A stretch of 36,112 nt of DNA from Trichocoleus desertorum ATA4-8-CV12 (GTDB lineage: Bacteria; Cyanobacteriota; Cyanobacteriia; FACHB-46). The stretch is taken from contig JAHHIL010000055.1 in the NCBI GenBank assembly GCA_019358975.1, forward strand, positions 1-36,112. The letters are read 5' to 3'. Positions 24,566-34,001 of the stretch are shown one piece after another. A program made the position numbers and the translations under genes. Within the stretch, counting starts at the first letter, position 1, and each line of letters starts with the position of its first letter. Under the pieces are notes generated by a model. That model was not told where the DNA came from and did no database searches. It saw nothing but the letters and a program-made list of their open reading frames with translations.

Positions 24566-25402
24566 TCAGACGGTCGGGATCGTGCCCCCGTCAATGACAT
24601 ATTCAGCGCCTGTGATGTAAGAGGCGCGATCGGACACCAGAAAAGCGACAAGCTCCGCGACCTCTTCGGGGCGACCTGGTCGTGCCATCGGGATTCCTCC
24701 AAGTGAGTCCATCAGTCCTTGACGTGCAGCATCAAGGTCAGCGCCGGACTCCTGAGCTAATCTCTTGATGAGTCTCTCAGCCGCCTTCGTTTCGATGAAG
24801 CCGGGCGCGACGGCATTGACACGCACCCCCTGAGGCGCAACTTCGTTTGACAGCCCTTTGCTGTAGGTTGCCAACGCCGCTTTTGCCGCCGCATACGCTA
24901 ATGTCGCGTCGTGAAGCGGGAGCCGACGCTGGATTGACGAGATATGGATGATGACACCTGACTTCTGTTCAAGCATCCGGGGCAGAAATGCCCGATCCAA
25001 ACGGACGGCGGCGAATAAATTGTCATTGAATGCTTGCTGCCAATCCCCATCTGTTAAGGCAAGCGCGCCGCCGCTTGGCGCAGAGGATCCGCCGACATTG
25101 TTAATCAGAATGTCTACACTGCCGAAACGAGCGAAGACTTCCTGCACAACTTTGTTCACCCCATCGGGCGTGCTAAGGTCAGTCCCTATGAACAGGTCGG
25201 GCGATTGAAGGTTTGTGGGAATTGAACGAGCAGTAGTCATGACCGTTGCACCGGCTTGCCTTAGTCGTATAGCAATAGCTTCACCGATGCCTTTTGTCCC
25301 GCCTGTTACCAAAACTCTTTTGTCGAGTAGTTCGGTGGAATCAGTTTGTATGTTTGTGTTTGTAGTTGTGTTCATGTTGCATGTGTTTGTAGTTGTGTTC
25401 AT
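24566..25402 (-). CDS. Short-chain dehydrogenase/reductase (SDR)
   Basis: I start at the Met at 25402; a second Met at 25375 lies in a 27-bp tandem duplicate and is equally possible. The longer frame to 25492 adds a hydrophobic leader that seems spurious. The core of about 260 residues has the NAD(P) loop [15 protein letters not shown], the motif NNVGGS, the catalytic Ser in IHISSIQRR, and YAAAKAA (Tyr and Lys), with the C-terminal [10 protein letters not shown]. All four catalytic elements are present. It is a classical SDR acting on an alcohol or ketone; the substrate is unknown. It is first in the block followed by the GMC oxidoreductase 50 bp on. Confidence 0.92.
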   Translation of the reverse strand: MNTTTNTCNMNTTTNTNIQTDSTELLDKRVLVTGGTKGIGEAIAIRLRQAGATVMTTARSIPTNLQSPDLFIGTDLSTPDGVNKVVQEVFARFGSVDILINNVGGSSAPSGGALALTDGDWQQAFNDNLFAAVRLDRAFLPRMLEQKSGVIIHISSIQRRLPLHDATLAYAAAKAALATYSKGLSNEVAPQGVRVNAVAPGFIETKAAERLIKRLAQESGADLDAARQGLMDSLGGIPMARPGRPEEVAELVAFLVSDRASYITGAEYVIDGGTIPTV

Positions 25403-25406
25403 GTTG
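25355..25406 (-). repeat. 27-bp tandem duplication at the SDR start
   Basis: TGTGTTTGTAGTTGTGTTC and the following six bases occur at 25355-25379 and again at 25382-25406. In the gene sense this duplicates the start codon and the residues MNTTTNT. It gives two possible initiation codons nine residues apart. Confidence 0.85.
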
Positions 25407-25617
25407 AAATCATCGAGCAATGGTAACAGTTCGAAAATACTGATAATGAAGTTCAAAAGAGATAAAATTATCTCTGTGACAATTCGATTCAATGAATTTT
25501 GTTAGAGGATGGTTGAGAAGTATCAAATACTACTCATGCGTTGGTATCTTAGGCAACCCCCCAGCAGATTTAGGGGACTCCCTCAGTACGGGGCTGAACC
25601 AGAAAAGTAGTTAGAGG

Positions 25618-25902
25618 CTAATAAGTACCCATTCTCAACACGTAGCCAACACTTCGCACTGTATGAATGAAGTGTTTTGCACTTTGTGCCTCTAGACAAT
25701 TCTCCTCAGGAAAAACAGAAGTGAAATGCTGTTGAATGACCTGAATTAATCGATGCAGTTCTCCGCATGGAGAACATTTGTAGTTCCCATATTCCACAAG
25801 TACAACTGGGGCATTGAGCATTCCCTGGTAGTGGTCACGCTGGGAAGGTAGAACAAGGAGTTGGTTAGAATATCTATCTTGGTTCATCGGACATTCTGAC
25901 AA
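25618..25902 (-). pseudogene. Chimera of a DsbA-like thioredoxin N-part and an OmpR-type regulator C-tail
   Basis: The 94-residue frame has two sources. Residues ~30-65 read APVVLVEYGNYKCSPCGELH, the start of a DsbA-like domain, with KCSPCG where relatives have a CPYC/CxxC site (here Cys-Ser-Pro-Cys). From about residue 74 it reads SAKHFIHTVRSVGYVLRMGT, the final wing strand of an OmpR/PhoB DNA-binding domain (HTVRGVGYVLR in relatives). The two parts are joined in frame, and neither domain is complete. It is another deletion fusion, and I doubt it is functional. Confidence 0.7.
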
Positions 25903-26208
25903 AAGAGTTTCTCATGACAGTAGTGACTGCCATGACTGATGTTTATGATTCCTCCTACAATCGTTGAACCTTCCAATACATCCTGATCAAGGAGAAAAGA
26001 GGAAAAAGGATGAAAAGCAATTTGTTTTATTTTTACTCTTGACCCTTTGTTCTTCCCAAAATATTGGAATTTTGCTCCTTCATTTCGATAGCTTCAGCTT
26101 ACAGAGTTGACAATACTTTGTCGCCAACTCAGCGTTGAGTCTTGGAAGAAACGAAAGGATAGGCACTATCTATCTCTGCGGCTAATCAGCAACCGAACTT
26201 AAGTTCAG
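25903..26208. other. Intergenic region, nothing recognised
   Basis: These 306 bp hold no gene or clear repeat. It is AT-rich around 26005-26060. The signalling operon ends at 26209 on its right side and the DsbA/OmpR relic begins on its left, so it may hold the relic's former promoter. Confidence 0.5.
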
Positions 26209-26838
26209 TCACAACTTAGCAAGCCCTCGTTTCAATGCTGTAACCACCGCCTGAGTGCGATCGCTCACGCCCAACTTGCTCAAGATGCGATTGATGTGGA
26301 ATTTGACCGTACTTTCAGTAATATTCAAAGCCACACCAATATCATGATTGCTTAAACCATCGACCATGAGATGAATGACTTCCCGCTCGCGATCGCTCAA
26401 CTCTGGGTTGTTCATGCGTTGCACCAGCTTGGCAGCAACTTCGGAAGGGATATATTGTTGCCCGCTATGAACGATATGGATGGTATTGAGGAGCGCTTCG
26501 GGTTCAGCATCCTTGAGCAGATAGCCTTTAGCGCCAGCACGCAATCCACGATAAATGTCTTCGTCGCCATCATAAGTGGTTAGCACAATGATACGGGCAT
26601 GGGCAAATTCAGCGCAGATGGCGATGGTCGCATCTACACCGCTCATGTGGGGCATGCGTAAGTCCATTAAGGTAATATCGGGCTGTAGCTGTCGATATTG
26701 GTCGATCGCCTCCTGCCCGTTGCCCGCTTGTCCTACCACGGTCATATCTGGCTCATTCTCAATCAAGGCGGCGAGTCCCTGGCGGACGATCGCGTGATCA
26801 TCAACAATCAAAATGCGGACTGCTGCGGCCTGACTCAT
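26209..26838 (-). CDS. NarL/FixJ-family response regulator
   Basis: The protein has 209 residues. The receiver domain has the acidic pair in VDDHAIVRQG, the phosphoacceptor Asp in PDITLMDLRMPHMSG, Thr in VLTTYDGD and Lys in GYLLKDAEPEAL. The LuxR-type HTH (LSDREREVIHLMVDGLSNHD, ALNITESTVKFHINRILSKL) fills the last 65 residues. The start overlaps the stop of the histidine kinase gene by ATGA (26838-26835), so translation is coupled. It is the output of the sensor kinase encoded upstream. Confidence 0.95.
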   Translation of the reverse strand: MSQAAAVRILIVDDHAIVRQGLAALIENEPDMTVVGQAGNGQEAIDQYRQLQPDITLMDLRMPHMSGVDATIAICAEFAHARIIVLTTYDGDEDIYRGLRAGAKGYLLKDAEPEALLNTIHIVHSGQQYIPSEVAAKLVQRMNNPELSDREREVIHLMVDGLSNHDIGVALNITESTVKFHINRILSKLGVSDRTQAVVTALKRGLAKL

Positions 26839-29800
26839 ATCGCTGCCTCCTGATTCACCGTGACAAGCACTTCTGTTCCCTGCCCTAGTTGACTCTCGAT
26901 CGAGAGCTGTGCCCCAATATGCTCGGCTCGTTCAGTCATCCCCAGTAGGCCAAATCCCTGGCTGAGTGTGGTCGTGGTAACTTCAAATCCTTGTCCATTG
27001 TCTTTAACTCGTAAAAAGCATGAGGTTGGTTCATAAACCAACTCCACTCGAATTTCGCCCGCATGAGCGTACTTGATTGCATTCGTAAAGGCTTCCTGCC
27101 CAATTCTCAGGAGATGATTCTCAGTTTCGGGCGGTAGCACATAGGGTGTGCCAATAATGTCGTAAACCAGACGGGTTTCGGTTAAGGATGACATGGTGGA
27201 TATAAATCGCTCCAGTGCCGTCCACAGGTCGCCATCTTCTAGTAATTGGGGACGCAGTGCCGCAACCGATCGTCGAGCCTCTATTAGCCCACTACGAGCC
27301 AAATCTCGAACCGTATCAATATGCATCTGCACGGCATCTGGGTTGGTCGCGACTAAGCGAGAAACAGCTCCCATATGAACCAGAATCCCTGTGAATGCTT
27401 GCGCCAGCGTGTCATGAATTTCTCGTGCTATGCGGTTGCGTTCCTCTAAAATGGAGGCTGCTTCGGCATGTTTGCGTTCTCGCAGTGCAGCGTTTCGCTG
27501 TTCGCTAATGTCGAAAGATACACCCAACATTTGTACAGGCTGTCCAGCTTCGTTATAGATACCTCGACCTCTACTGACAAGCCAGTGAATACTATCATCT
27601 GGGTAAATTATTCGATGTTCACCTTCATAATCAGTATGAGTTGCCAGAGCGGTTGTAAGTGCTTGCTCAACCCGATCGACATCTTCTGGATGAACCCGAT
27701 CGCGCCACGCCTGATAGCTAGCCTTAACTTCACCGGGCGCTACCCCCAGCAATCGGGTATTGTTATCATCCCAATGCACTGTATTCTCTAAGATGTTCCA
27801 ATTCCAACTGCCGATGTAGGAGAAATCCATTGTCAGCCTACGTTGCTCTTCACTTTGGCGCAGGGCGTTTTCAACTTGCTGACGCTGTTCAATCTCTTGT
27901 GAGAGCAGCAATGTTCGCTCAGTAACTTGTTGTTCTAACGTTTGGTTGTAGTCGGCTAGCAGTTTCTCTGATTGCTTACGCTCGGTAATGTCTTGAAAGG
28001 CTATGATCGCATAGGCAACATTGCCTTGTTCATCAAAGATAGGAGTTCCCCACCCTTCAACAGGAATAATTGCGTTGTTTTGGTGAATATCTACATCGTC
28101 AATCCTGGTGCGTTCACCGCTCAACGCCCGGATGATTGGTAGTCTCTCAAATGGATAGATTTGATCCGTCCCCGTTACATAAAATTGATAAACCTCTGAA
28201 AGTTGCTCCGGGGTGGCGGCAGGATCAACGCCTTTACCCATCAGCTCAATGCCCTGCTGATTGACATAGTAAGGGCGACCCATGGCGTCAATAATGCCAA
28301 TGCCTACGGGAACCGCTTCGAGAAATTGAGCCATTTGACTTTCGCTAGCGCGGAGCTTTGAGTAGAGTTTGGCCTTTTCGATCGCGATCGCTGCCTGGGT
28401 GGAGAGTAGATTCAGAACTTGGGTTCGATCGGGTGTAAAAGCTCCAGCCGCCAATTGATTTTCTAGATACAACACGCCGACAAGCTTACCCTGATTCAGC
28501 AGCGGCAAACAGAGCAGCGATTGCGTTTGGTTCCTTTGAATGTAGGGATCATTGATAAAATTTCCCTCACGAGTTGCATCACTTAAAATCACAGACTCAT
28601 GAGTTCGGATTACATATTGAATAATTGATTCAGGTAAGCGATTCGTGATTGGAGTCGATTGCAGTACTCGGGTCGTGCAAACACTTTTACCTTCATCCAG
28701 TTCACAAGCAGCGTCAATTCTCCACTCGCCTGCGTTCTCTAAAAGCAAACATCCGGTTTGTGCCCCAGCGTTCTTGATCAGCATGTGCATTAACGAACTG
28801 AGCAACTGCTCCAGGTCAATCTCGCTTGAAATTGCCTGAGCTGCTTTCATCACTGTTGCTAAATCGAAAGCAACCTGCGAGGTATTAGAGGTGATTCCAG
28901 TTGTGGTGAGGATTAAAGGAGCGTTCACACCCGACGACTGAGCAAAGAACTGGGGATAGCGCGTTTCTAAATCCTTGACTTTTGCGGTTGCCCCCCAGCG
29001 TTCGTAGCAATAATGAGATTCTTTCATGTAGAGTTGAGCAATCTTTTCTCGATCTCGCCCTAGATAGAACTTGGCAGCCAATTCATAGGCTAACGCTTCT
29101 TCTTGGATGTATGCATTCTCTCTAGCCCCTTGAATCGCTTGTTCATAGAACTCTTCTGCCTCAAGCAACTGATCTAAGACTCGTGCTTTTTCTGCTTCAA
29201 CCAAATGATATTTATGCAAATAATTCATGGGTGCATAATGTGCCCATTGCCTCATTTTTTTCTGGCTAACTGCAACTTTCTTGAGAATTTCCTCCTGCAC
29301 TTGAGTACTGCTATCAAGATAGGTTGCGAGTCTTGCCAGAGAATCATAAAGATAGTACAAAGGCTGAAGGAAGGCACCTGTTAGCCGGATCAAATGAGTT
29401 TCTGCTAGGGTTGCATTTTTAACGGCTTGAGCATATTCAGAAAAGAAGTAGCATAGGCAAAGTTTGTTCAAATGTACAGTAAAGATAGTACTTCCATCAT
29501 TTGCTGCTTCATATTTTGGCAGTTCATTCTCCTCGTTGTAGAATTCGCCGATGAGTTGAATTGGGCTAGTTGAGCGTCCCATTAAGTTTACGACGACCTG
29601 CCGAAAGATTTGATTCCAAGTTAGTGCCGTTTCCTGTTTGATTTGATGGATTGCTTTGCCATAGATTGCCATATCGCGCTCAACCTCTGCGAGTTCTTTT
29701 CCATTGGCGTAGGATTGAAAACAGTGGGTATAGGCGCAGTAGGCGGCAGATTCTAAATCTCCAGTTTCTAGCCCAATGTGATAGCCTTCCAGTAATGGCT

Positions 29801-31910
29801 TCAATAATTCTCTAGCATGTTCTTTCCAATGGATGATAAAGTTATTGACGGTCAGCAATGTTCTAGCTCTAAGTGTGTTGGTACGAGGCTGTGACAACAG
29901 CCGTAGAGCAAGCTGTCCAAATTGGTAGCCAGCCTCAATGTTTCCGATCATTCCGCAAAGGATTAACCCAAAGGTGGCATAGGCAAAGGGAGATACAACA
30001 GCATTACCGTACTGAATTGATAAGCTTACTTGTTTAGTCACAAGCAGAGGCATTAAATTAGGAACCGCAACATAGGCGGCGATCGTAATGCTTGATAGGA
30101 TTCTCATCGCCGCTAGCTTGTCCGGTTCAGTCATCTCTGGCAAATGGATCAAGCTCTCAACCTCTTTCTCATGGAAGAGACCGGTGATTGTATCTAGTTC
30201 AAGGTGAATATCTGATTGACTAGGCGTTTTTGGGAGATTGATTTCCAGTTGATGCAAAACTTGCAATGCCGTATTGATTGCTTTTAGGGGTTGGCTCTGT
30301 GCAATATCAGTTTGAATTTTGACTTCGTACGTTTTCACACTATCAAGAATCGTTTTAGCTTCTTGTAGAACGATCGCTGCCCAGTATTCCACCTGTTCAA
30401 AATCGCCACACAGGTACACGACTTCTGTTGTCTCTTGATATAACTCTAAGGTCAGATCATAGTTTGTTTGCCAGCTAGAAGCAGTTAGCCATGCTCTTCC
30501 TGTAGTTAGATAGTTTTGCGCTGTACTGTAGGCGACCGCCCCTTTTGCTTTCTGCCCTGCCATCAAATTCAATTTAGCAATCTCATCTCGTTCGGGTCGA
30601 GATGTAACAAGCTCAGTTCCATGATTGAAATGATCGACAATTTCAAATAATCGATCTGATTGGCGCTCTAGCAATGTCTTTTCAAGCAGAGTACGACCAA
30701 TTTGAAGATGAACAATTTGCTTTTGTGACTCATCAATCAAGGCATAGGCAGCTTGCTGCACACAATCGTGCAAGAATTTATACTCTTGAACTAACAAGTT
30801 CTCATCTAACTCAGAAAGAGGCTGAATCAATTCCGCTTGAATCGCTGCCAGCAAATCTAGAGAAATCGCTTGAGGAGATTGCTTGCAAACGATCGCCAAC
30901 GTCTCTAAATCAAATTCTGCCCCGACACAAGCAGCTAAGCGGAGTATTTGCTGAGTCCCCTCTGGTAGTTTCTGCAACTTGAGCAGTAGCAACTCCACCA
31001 CATTATCAGTCATGTTCTGGGCTTGGATCTGTCCCATGTTCCATTGCCAGCTTAAGCGTGTCGCATCAAAGGTCAATAGATTTTCGCGATGCAGCATTCG
31101 CAAAAATTCGTTGACAAAAAAAGGATTTCCCTTCGTTTTACGCAACACCAATTCAGCTAAGGAATGCACAGCGTCAGTGGTTTGATGCAGCGTTTCAGCG
31201 ATCAACTGGCTTAATGGCTCTAGTGTTAAGGGTGCCAGATTGATTTCTTGAAGCACTGCTCCTTGTTTTCGAAATCGCTCCAACAGGACTGTCAATGGAT
31301 GGGATGAACTCACTTCATGATCGCGATAGGCTCCAATCAGAAACAGGGATTGGGTTTGCTCGTCAAGCATGATTAGCTCAATTAATCTGAGTGTGGCTGA
31401 ATCTGCCCACTGTAAGTCATCAAAAAAGACCACGAGTGGATGCTCTGTTGAGCAAAATACTCGGATGAACTGCTGGAAGATGCGATTGAAGCGATTTTGA
31501 GCTTCCGTGGCTCCCACCTCTGGAACGGGTGGCTGCTTGCCAATAATCAGTTCTACTTCAGGAACTACATCAATGATGAGCTGTCCGTTGTTGCCTAAGG
31601 CTGTGAGTAGACGCGATCGCCATTGCTGCAATTGTTCTTCTGGTTCACCCAGCAGTTGTTGTAACAATTTTTGTAGAGCCTGGGCGATCGCGCTGTAGGG
31701 AATATTGCGCTGAAACTGATCAAACTTACCAGAGATAAAATAGCCGCGCTTTGCCGTAATGGGTTTGTAGAGTTCCTGTACCAAGGCTGACTTCCCAACT
31801 CCAGCGTAGCCAGAGACGAGCATTAGTTGACTATGGGTGAATGGGTGGATGGGTGGATGGGTGGATGAGGAAATATTTTCTCCTGCCATCCCACTCTCCC
31901 ACTCTCCCAC
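26835..31910 (-). CDS. AAA ATPase/GAF/PAS sensor histidine kinase: second part of a split multidomain kinase
   Basis: The open frame has 1,691 codons from a GTG at 31910. After ~30 residues of repeat-encoded text comes the NTPase: Walker A GYAGVGKSALVQ, and Walker B VVFFDDLQWAD near residue 165. A long helical TPR-like region (~320-1010) follows. Then come a GAF domain (~1060-1210, LLCLPLLNQGKLVGVLYLEN) and two PAS/PAC units (~1220-1345, ending FQDITERK; ~1395-1510, with WNWNILENTVHWDD and ending FDISEQR). Last is a HisKA_3-type kinase core with the phospho-His in EERNRIAREIHDTLAQAF and ATPase boxes EAFTNAIKYAHAG, DNGQGFEV and FGLLGMTERAEHIGA. In intact relatives this is one polypeptide with the upstream Ser/Thr kinase. 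Here an insert of 92 bp separates them by a frameshift. The kinase should phosphorylate the NarL-type regulator. Confidence 0.92.
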   Translation of the reverse strand: MGEWESGMAGENISSSTHPPIHPFTHSQLMLVSGYAGVGKSALVQELYKPITAKRGYFISGKFDQFQRNIPYSAIAQALQKLLQQLLGEPEEQLQQWRSRLLTALGNNGQLIIDVVPEVELIIGKQPPVPEVGATEAQNRFNRIFQQFIRVFCSTEHPLVVFFDDLQWADSATLRLIELIMLDEQTQSLFLIGAYRDHEVSSSHPLTVLLERFRKQGAVLQEINLAPLTLEPLSQLIAETLHQTTDAVHSLAELVLRKTKGNPFFVNEFLRMLHRENLLTFDATRLSWQWNMGQIQAQNMTDNVVELLLLKLQKLPEGTQQILRLAACVGAEFDLETLAIVCKQSPQAISLDLLAAIQAELIQPLSELDENLLVQEYKFLHDCVQQAAYALIDESQKQIVHLQIGRTLLEKTLLERQSDRLFEIVDHFNHGTELVTSRPERDEIAKLNLMAGQKAKGAVAYSTAQNYLTTGRAWLTASSWQTNYDLTLELYQETTEVVYLCGDFEQVEYWAAIVLQEAKTILDSVKTYEVKIQTDIAQSQPLKAINTALQVLHQLEINLPKTPSQSDIHLELDTITGLFHEKEVESLIHLPEMTEPDKLAAMRILSSITIAAYVAVPNLMPLLVTKQVSLSIQYGNAVVSPFAYATFGLILCGMIGNIEAGYQFGQLALRLLSQPRTNTLRARTLLTVNNFIIHWKEHARELLKPLLEGYHIGLETGDLESAAYCAYTHCFQSYANGKELAEVERDMAIYGKAIHQIKQETALTWNQIFRQVVVNLMGRSTSPIQLIGEFYNEENELPKYEAANDGSTIFTVHLNKLCLCYFFSEYAQAVKNATLAETHLIRLTGAFLQPLYYLYDSLARLATYLDSSTQVQEEILKKVAVSQKKMRQWAHYAPMNYLHKYHLVEAEKARVLDQLLEAEEFYEQAIQGARENAYIQEEALAYELAAKFYLGRDREKIAQLYMKESHYCYERWGATAKVKDLETRYPQFFAQSSGVNAPLILTTTGITSNTSQVAFDLATVMKAAQAISSEIDLEQLLSSLMHMLIKNAGAQTGCLLLENAGEWRIDAACELDEGKSVCTTRVLQSTPITNRLPESIIQYVIRTHESVILSDATREGNFINDPYIQRNQTQSLLCLPLLNQGKLVGVLYLENQLAAGAFTPDRTQVLNLLSTQAAIAIEKAKLYSKLRASESQMAQFLEAVPVGIGIIDAMGRPYYVNQQGIELMGKGVDPAATPEQLSEVYQFYVTGTDQIYPFERLPIIRALSGERTRIDDVDIHQNNAIIPVEGWGTPIFDEQGNVAYAIIAFQDITERKQSEKLLADYNQTLEQQVTERTLLLSQEIEQRQQVENALRQSEEQRRLTMDFSYIGSWNWNILENTVHWDDNNTRLLGVAPGEVKASYQAWRDRVHPEDVDRVEQALTTALATHTDYEGEHRIIYPDDSIHWLVSRGRGIYNEAGQPVQMLGVSFDISEQRNAALRERKHAEAASILEERNRIAREIHDTLAQAFTGILVHMGAVSRLVATNPDAVQMHIDTVRDLARSGLIEARRSVAALRPQLLEDGDLWTALERFISTMSSLTETRLVYDIIGTPYVLPPETENHLLRIGQEAFTNAIKYAHAGEIRVELVYEPTSCFLRVKDNGQGFEVTTTTLSQGFGLLGMTERAEHIGAQLSIESQLGQGTEVLVTVNQEAAI

Positions 31911-32881
31911 TCTCCCACTCCCGCTACTCTCTCAAATGCTGCCCACAAGGTTGCAATCTCTGCTTTCCGTCCATACAGTTTTTGGGGAATGTGAAACCGA
32001 TCGGAAATATCGTGCAGCGCGAGTGGGATGGTGTCGATTTGCCCGGTTGTTTTGAATTGTGCTGCCAAGTTTGCTAAATCTGCTTTGATGCCCCAGGCAC
32101 TTTGGTAGCGATCTTCGACATTCTTCGCCATCAGTTTCATGACAATGTCTGAAACGGACTTGGGAATGGTTGCATTCAGTTCGTGTGGTGGAACAGGTTG
32201 TTTAGCAATATGACAGTGAACTAATTCCAGGATATCGGTTGTTGCAAACGGCAACTGTCCAGTCAGTAATTGGTAGAACGTTATCCCGAGTGAATAGAAA
32301 TCGGTGCGGTAATCGAGCAACCGATTCATCCGCCCAGTTTGTTCTGGAGACAGGTAAGCAAGCGTGCCCTCTAAAACATGTGGGCTTTTGAATGGGGGAT
32401 TGGTGCGGTTAAATCGGGTGGCAATCCCAAAGTCAATGATTTTAACAACGCCAGTCTCTAAATTGAGAACGATGTTTCCAGGATTAATATCTTTGTGAAT
32501 GATATTGGCGGCATGGATTTTGTTCAGAATGTTGGTAAGAGCGATCGCCAGCCGCAGAAATGTGGCTAAGGGCATGGGGCAGAAATCTGGGCGCTGGCGC
32601 ATCCATCGTTCCAAGGACTCTCCACCAAAGTCTTCTAAGAGAATAAAAAGCGTGCGTTGATAGTCTTGCTGACTATATGCCTCGATCACGCCTTCCAGCT
32701 TGAGGGAGCGGGTGATTTCATATTCCTGTCGGTAGCGCGTTAGTTCTTGGGCAGAAGGGTAATCTTGCTTGAGCAGTTTGACCACGATCGCCACCCCATC
32801 GTCTCGAATGCCCCGATACACTAAAGAATTAGAGCTTTCGTAAATTTTGCTTTGGATAGCAATCCCTGGTAAAGCAACCAT
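31823..32881 (-). CDS. Ser/Thr protein kinase domain: first part of a split multidomain kinase
   Basis: The 352-residue frame begins MVALPGIAIQSKIYESSNSL. It has the kinase lysine (VAIVVKLLK), the catalytic loop IIHKDINPGNIVLN, the DFG in KIIDFGIATRF, and the APE-like SPEQTGRMN. The kinase domain is complete (~residues 10-270). A linker to ATLWAAFERVAG at ~residue 320 would normally run on into the AAA domain. It instead enters a repeat-encoded tail (GEWESGRVGW, PHPPIHPSTHS) and stops at 31825-31823. The continuing protein is in another frame downstream. Cyanobacterial and fungal-like relatives are single proteins of about 1,800-2,000 residues. The Hanks-type kinase may regulate the sensor half if the parts still meet. 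Confidence 0.9.
   Translation of the reverse strand: MVALPGIAIQSKIYESSNSLVYRGIRDDGVAIVVKLLKQDYPSAQELTRYRQEYEITRSLKLEGVIEAYSQQDYQRTLFILLEDFGGESLERWMRQRPDFCPMPLATFLRLAIALTNILNKIHAANIIHKDINPGNIVLNLETGVVKIIDFGIATRFNRTNPPFKSPHVLEGTLAYLSPEQTGRMNRLLDYRTDFYSLGITFYQLLTGQLPFATTDILELVHCHIAKQPVPPHELNATIPKSVSDIVMKLMAKNVEDRYQSAWGIKADLANLAAQFKTTGQIDTIPLALHDISDRFHIPQKLYGRKAEIATLWAAFERVAGVGEWESGRVGWQEKIFPHPPIHPSTHSPIVN
31830..31921 (-). repeat. 92-bp low-complexity insert of 8-bp tandem repeats splitting the kinase gene
   Basis: Between codons for RVA and LMLVSGYAG the minus strand carries GGGAGAGT repeated about three and a half times, a unique core of about 24 bp, then ATCCACCC three times plus one variant ATTCACCC. 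The insert is exactly 92 bp, 2 more than a multiple of three, so it breaks the frame. The encoded text (GEWESGRVGEW, HPPIHPSTHS) is of a kind found in repeat insertions of other cyanobacterial genes. Losing one 8-bp unit (84 bp) or gaining two (108 bp) would restore a single reading frame. Confidence 0.9.
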
Positions 32882-33163
32882 GCAGCTTTTTTAGAGGAGT
32901 ACGATGGGAGATACCTCAAACTATAGAAGACTCATCACAATTTTTGGCGATCACACCCATCCCAAATACATCCCTTCCATCCAAAAGTCCGCCATAGCCA
33001 GTCCAGCCTTCACCCGAACCTCAAGGCATTTGATGGCATAATTTACACCCTCCCCTTGCCACAGATGAGTGATGACTCACACTCGTCAGAAGCAGAAACA
33101 ACTCAACCCTCCTTTTTACCCCAGGAGCATAGTAGAGTAGGGCGTGAGTTCGGCTACCTTTTG
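32882..33163. other. Spacer between the kinase operon and IS remnants
   Basis: No assigned gene is present. A minus-strand stretch at about 32950-33055 reads VNYAIKCLEVRVKAGLAMAD before a stop, and might be a relic of a gene I cannot name. The promoter of the kinase operon should lie in the first 100-150 bp after 32881. Confidence 0.4.
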
Positions 33164-33786
33164 TCATTGCTTTAATCCTTTGCCCTCATACGTCCACTTG
33201 AATGGTTTAGCCATTGTGCGATTAAAGTAATCGATAAATTTCAGAATCTGGTTTTTGAGCTGCCCTTTACTCGCAGAGTCTGCTCGTTTGAGCAACTTAC
33301 GCACCAAAATGCTGAACCACATCTCAATCTGATTAAGCCAAGAACAATGCTTGGGGGTGAAGTGGAACACGATTTTGTGGCTCTGGTCGCGCAAAACTCT
33401 GAGCGAGTTTGCATCGATTTGACAATGCCCGATTCCCCTTTGACGCCCAATTCAATCTCAAGTCCTTCTGTTTGGGCGACAAATCGCACTAATGATGCAG
33501 ATTGGTGAATGTTCAAGCAATCCATCACCAGATGCCATTTAACTGCATTCGGGTCAGTAGCAATCAACTGTTGAATATGGTTAAGGTAATCCGTCTCAGT
33601 CCGCCGCTCACCCACCGTTGCTTCCACGACCCGACCTTGGGCGACATCAAAACTGGCAATCAATGTTTGTGTTCCGTGGCGAATATACTCAAATTCTCGT
33701 CGTTCTCGTTTTCCAGGTCGCATCGATTGGGTGGCAGCTTTCCGTTCTAAAGCTTGGATTCCAGTCATCTCATCAGCAATTCTCAT
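33164..33786 (-). pseudogene. IS630-type transposase, DDE part, frameshifted
   Basis: The frame from ADEMTGIQALERKA through RREFEYIRHGTQTLIASFDV and LVMDCLNIHQSASLVRFVAQ is the DDE_3 catalytic domain of an IS630-type transposase (Asp of ADE, Asp of MDCLN). At about 33395 a frameshift separates it from the end, QSHKIVFHFTPKHCSWLNQI, EMWFSILVRKLLKRAD, whose Glu after NQI is the third catalytic acid. The N-terminal HTH half is absent upstream of 33786. The element is dead in two ways: truncated and frameshifted. Confidence 0.85.
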
Positions 33787-34001
33787 TTTGAAGCATTTGT
33801 ACTATAAAAGAGGCCTTGAACGCGATTTCTGCCAAAATTCTTAAACGATAGAATCAGTGTTTCAGCGTGTCAGTTTTTCAAAGTAGGACATCTGTATTGC
33901 AAGAAATTTCATAATGAGAATTGCTGTCATCTCATACCAATTTAAATTAGACAGAAGGCAGATAAGCTAGGCTGAGAGGAGTTGTTTCGTCCGCTCTGCT
34001 A

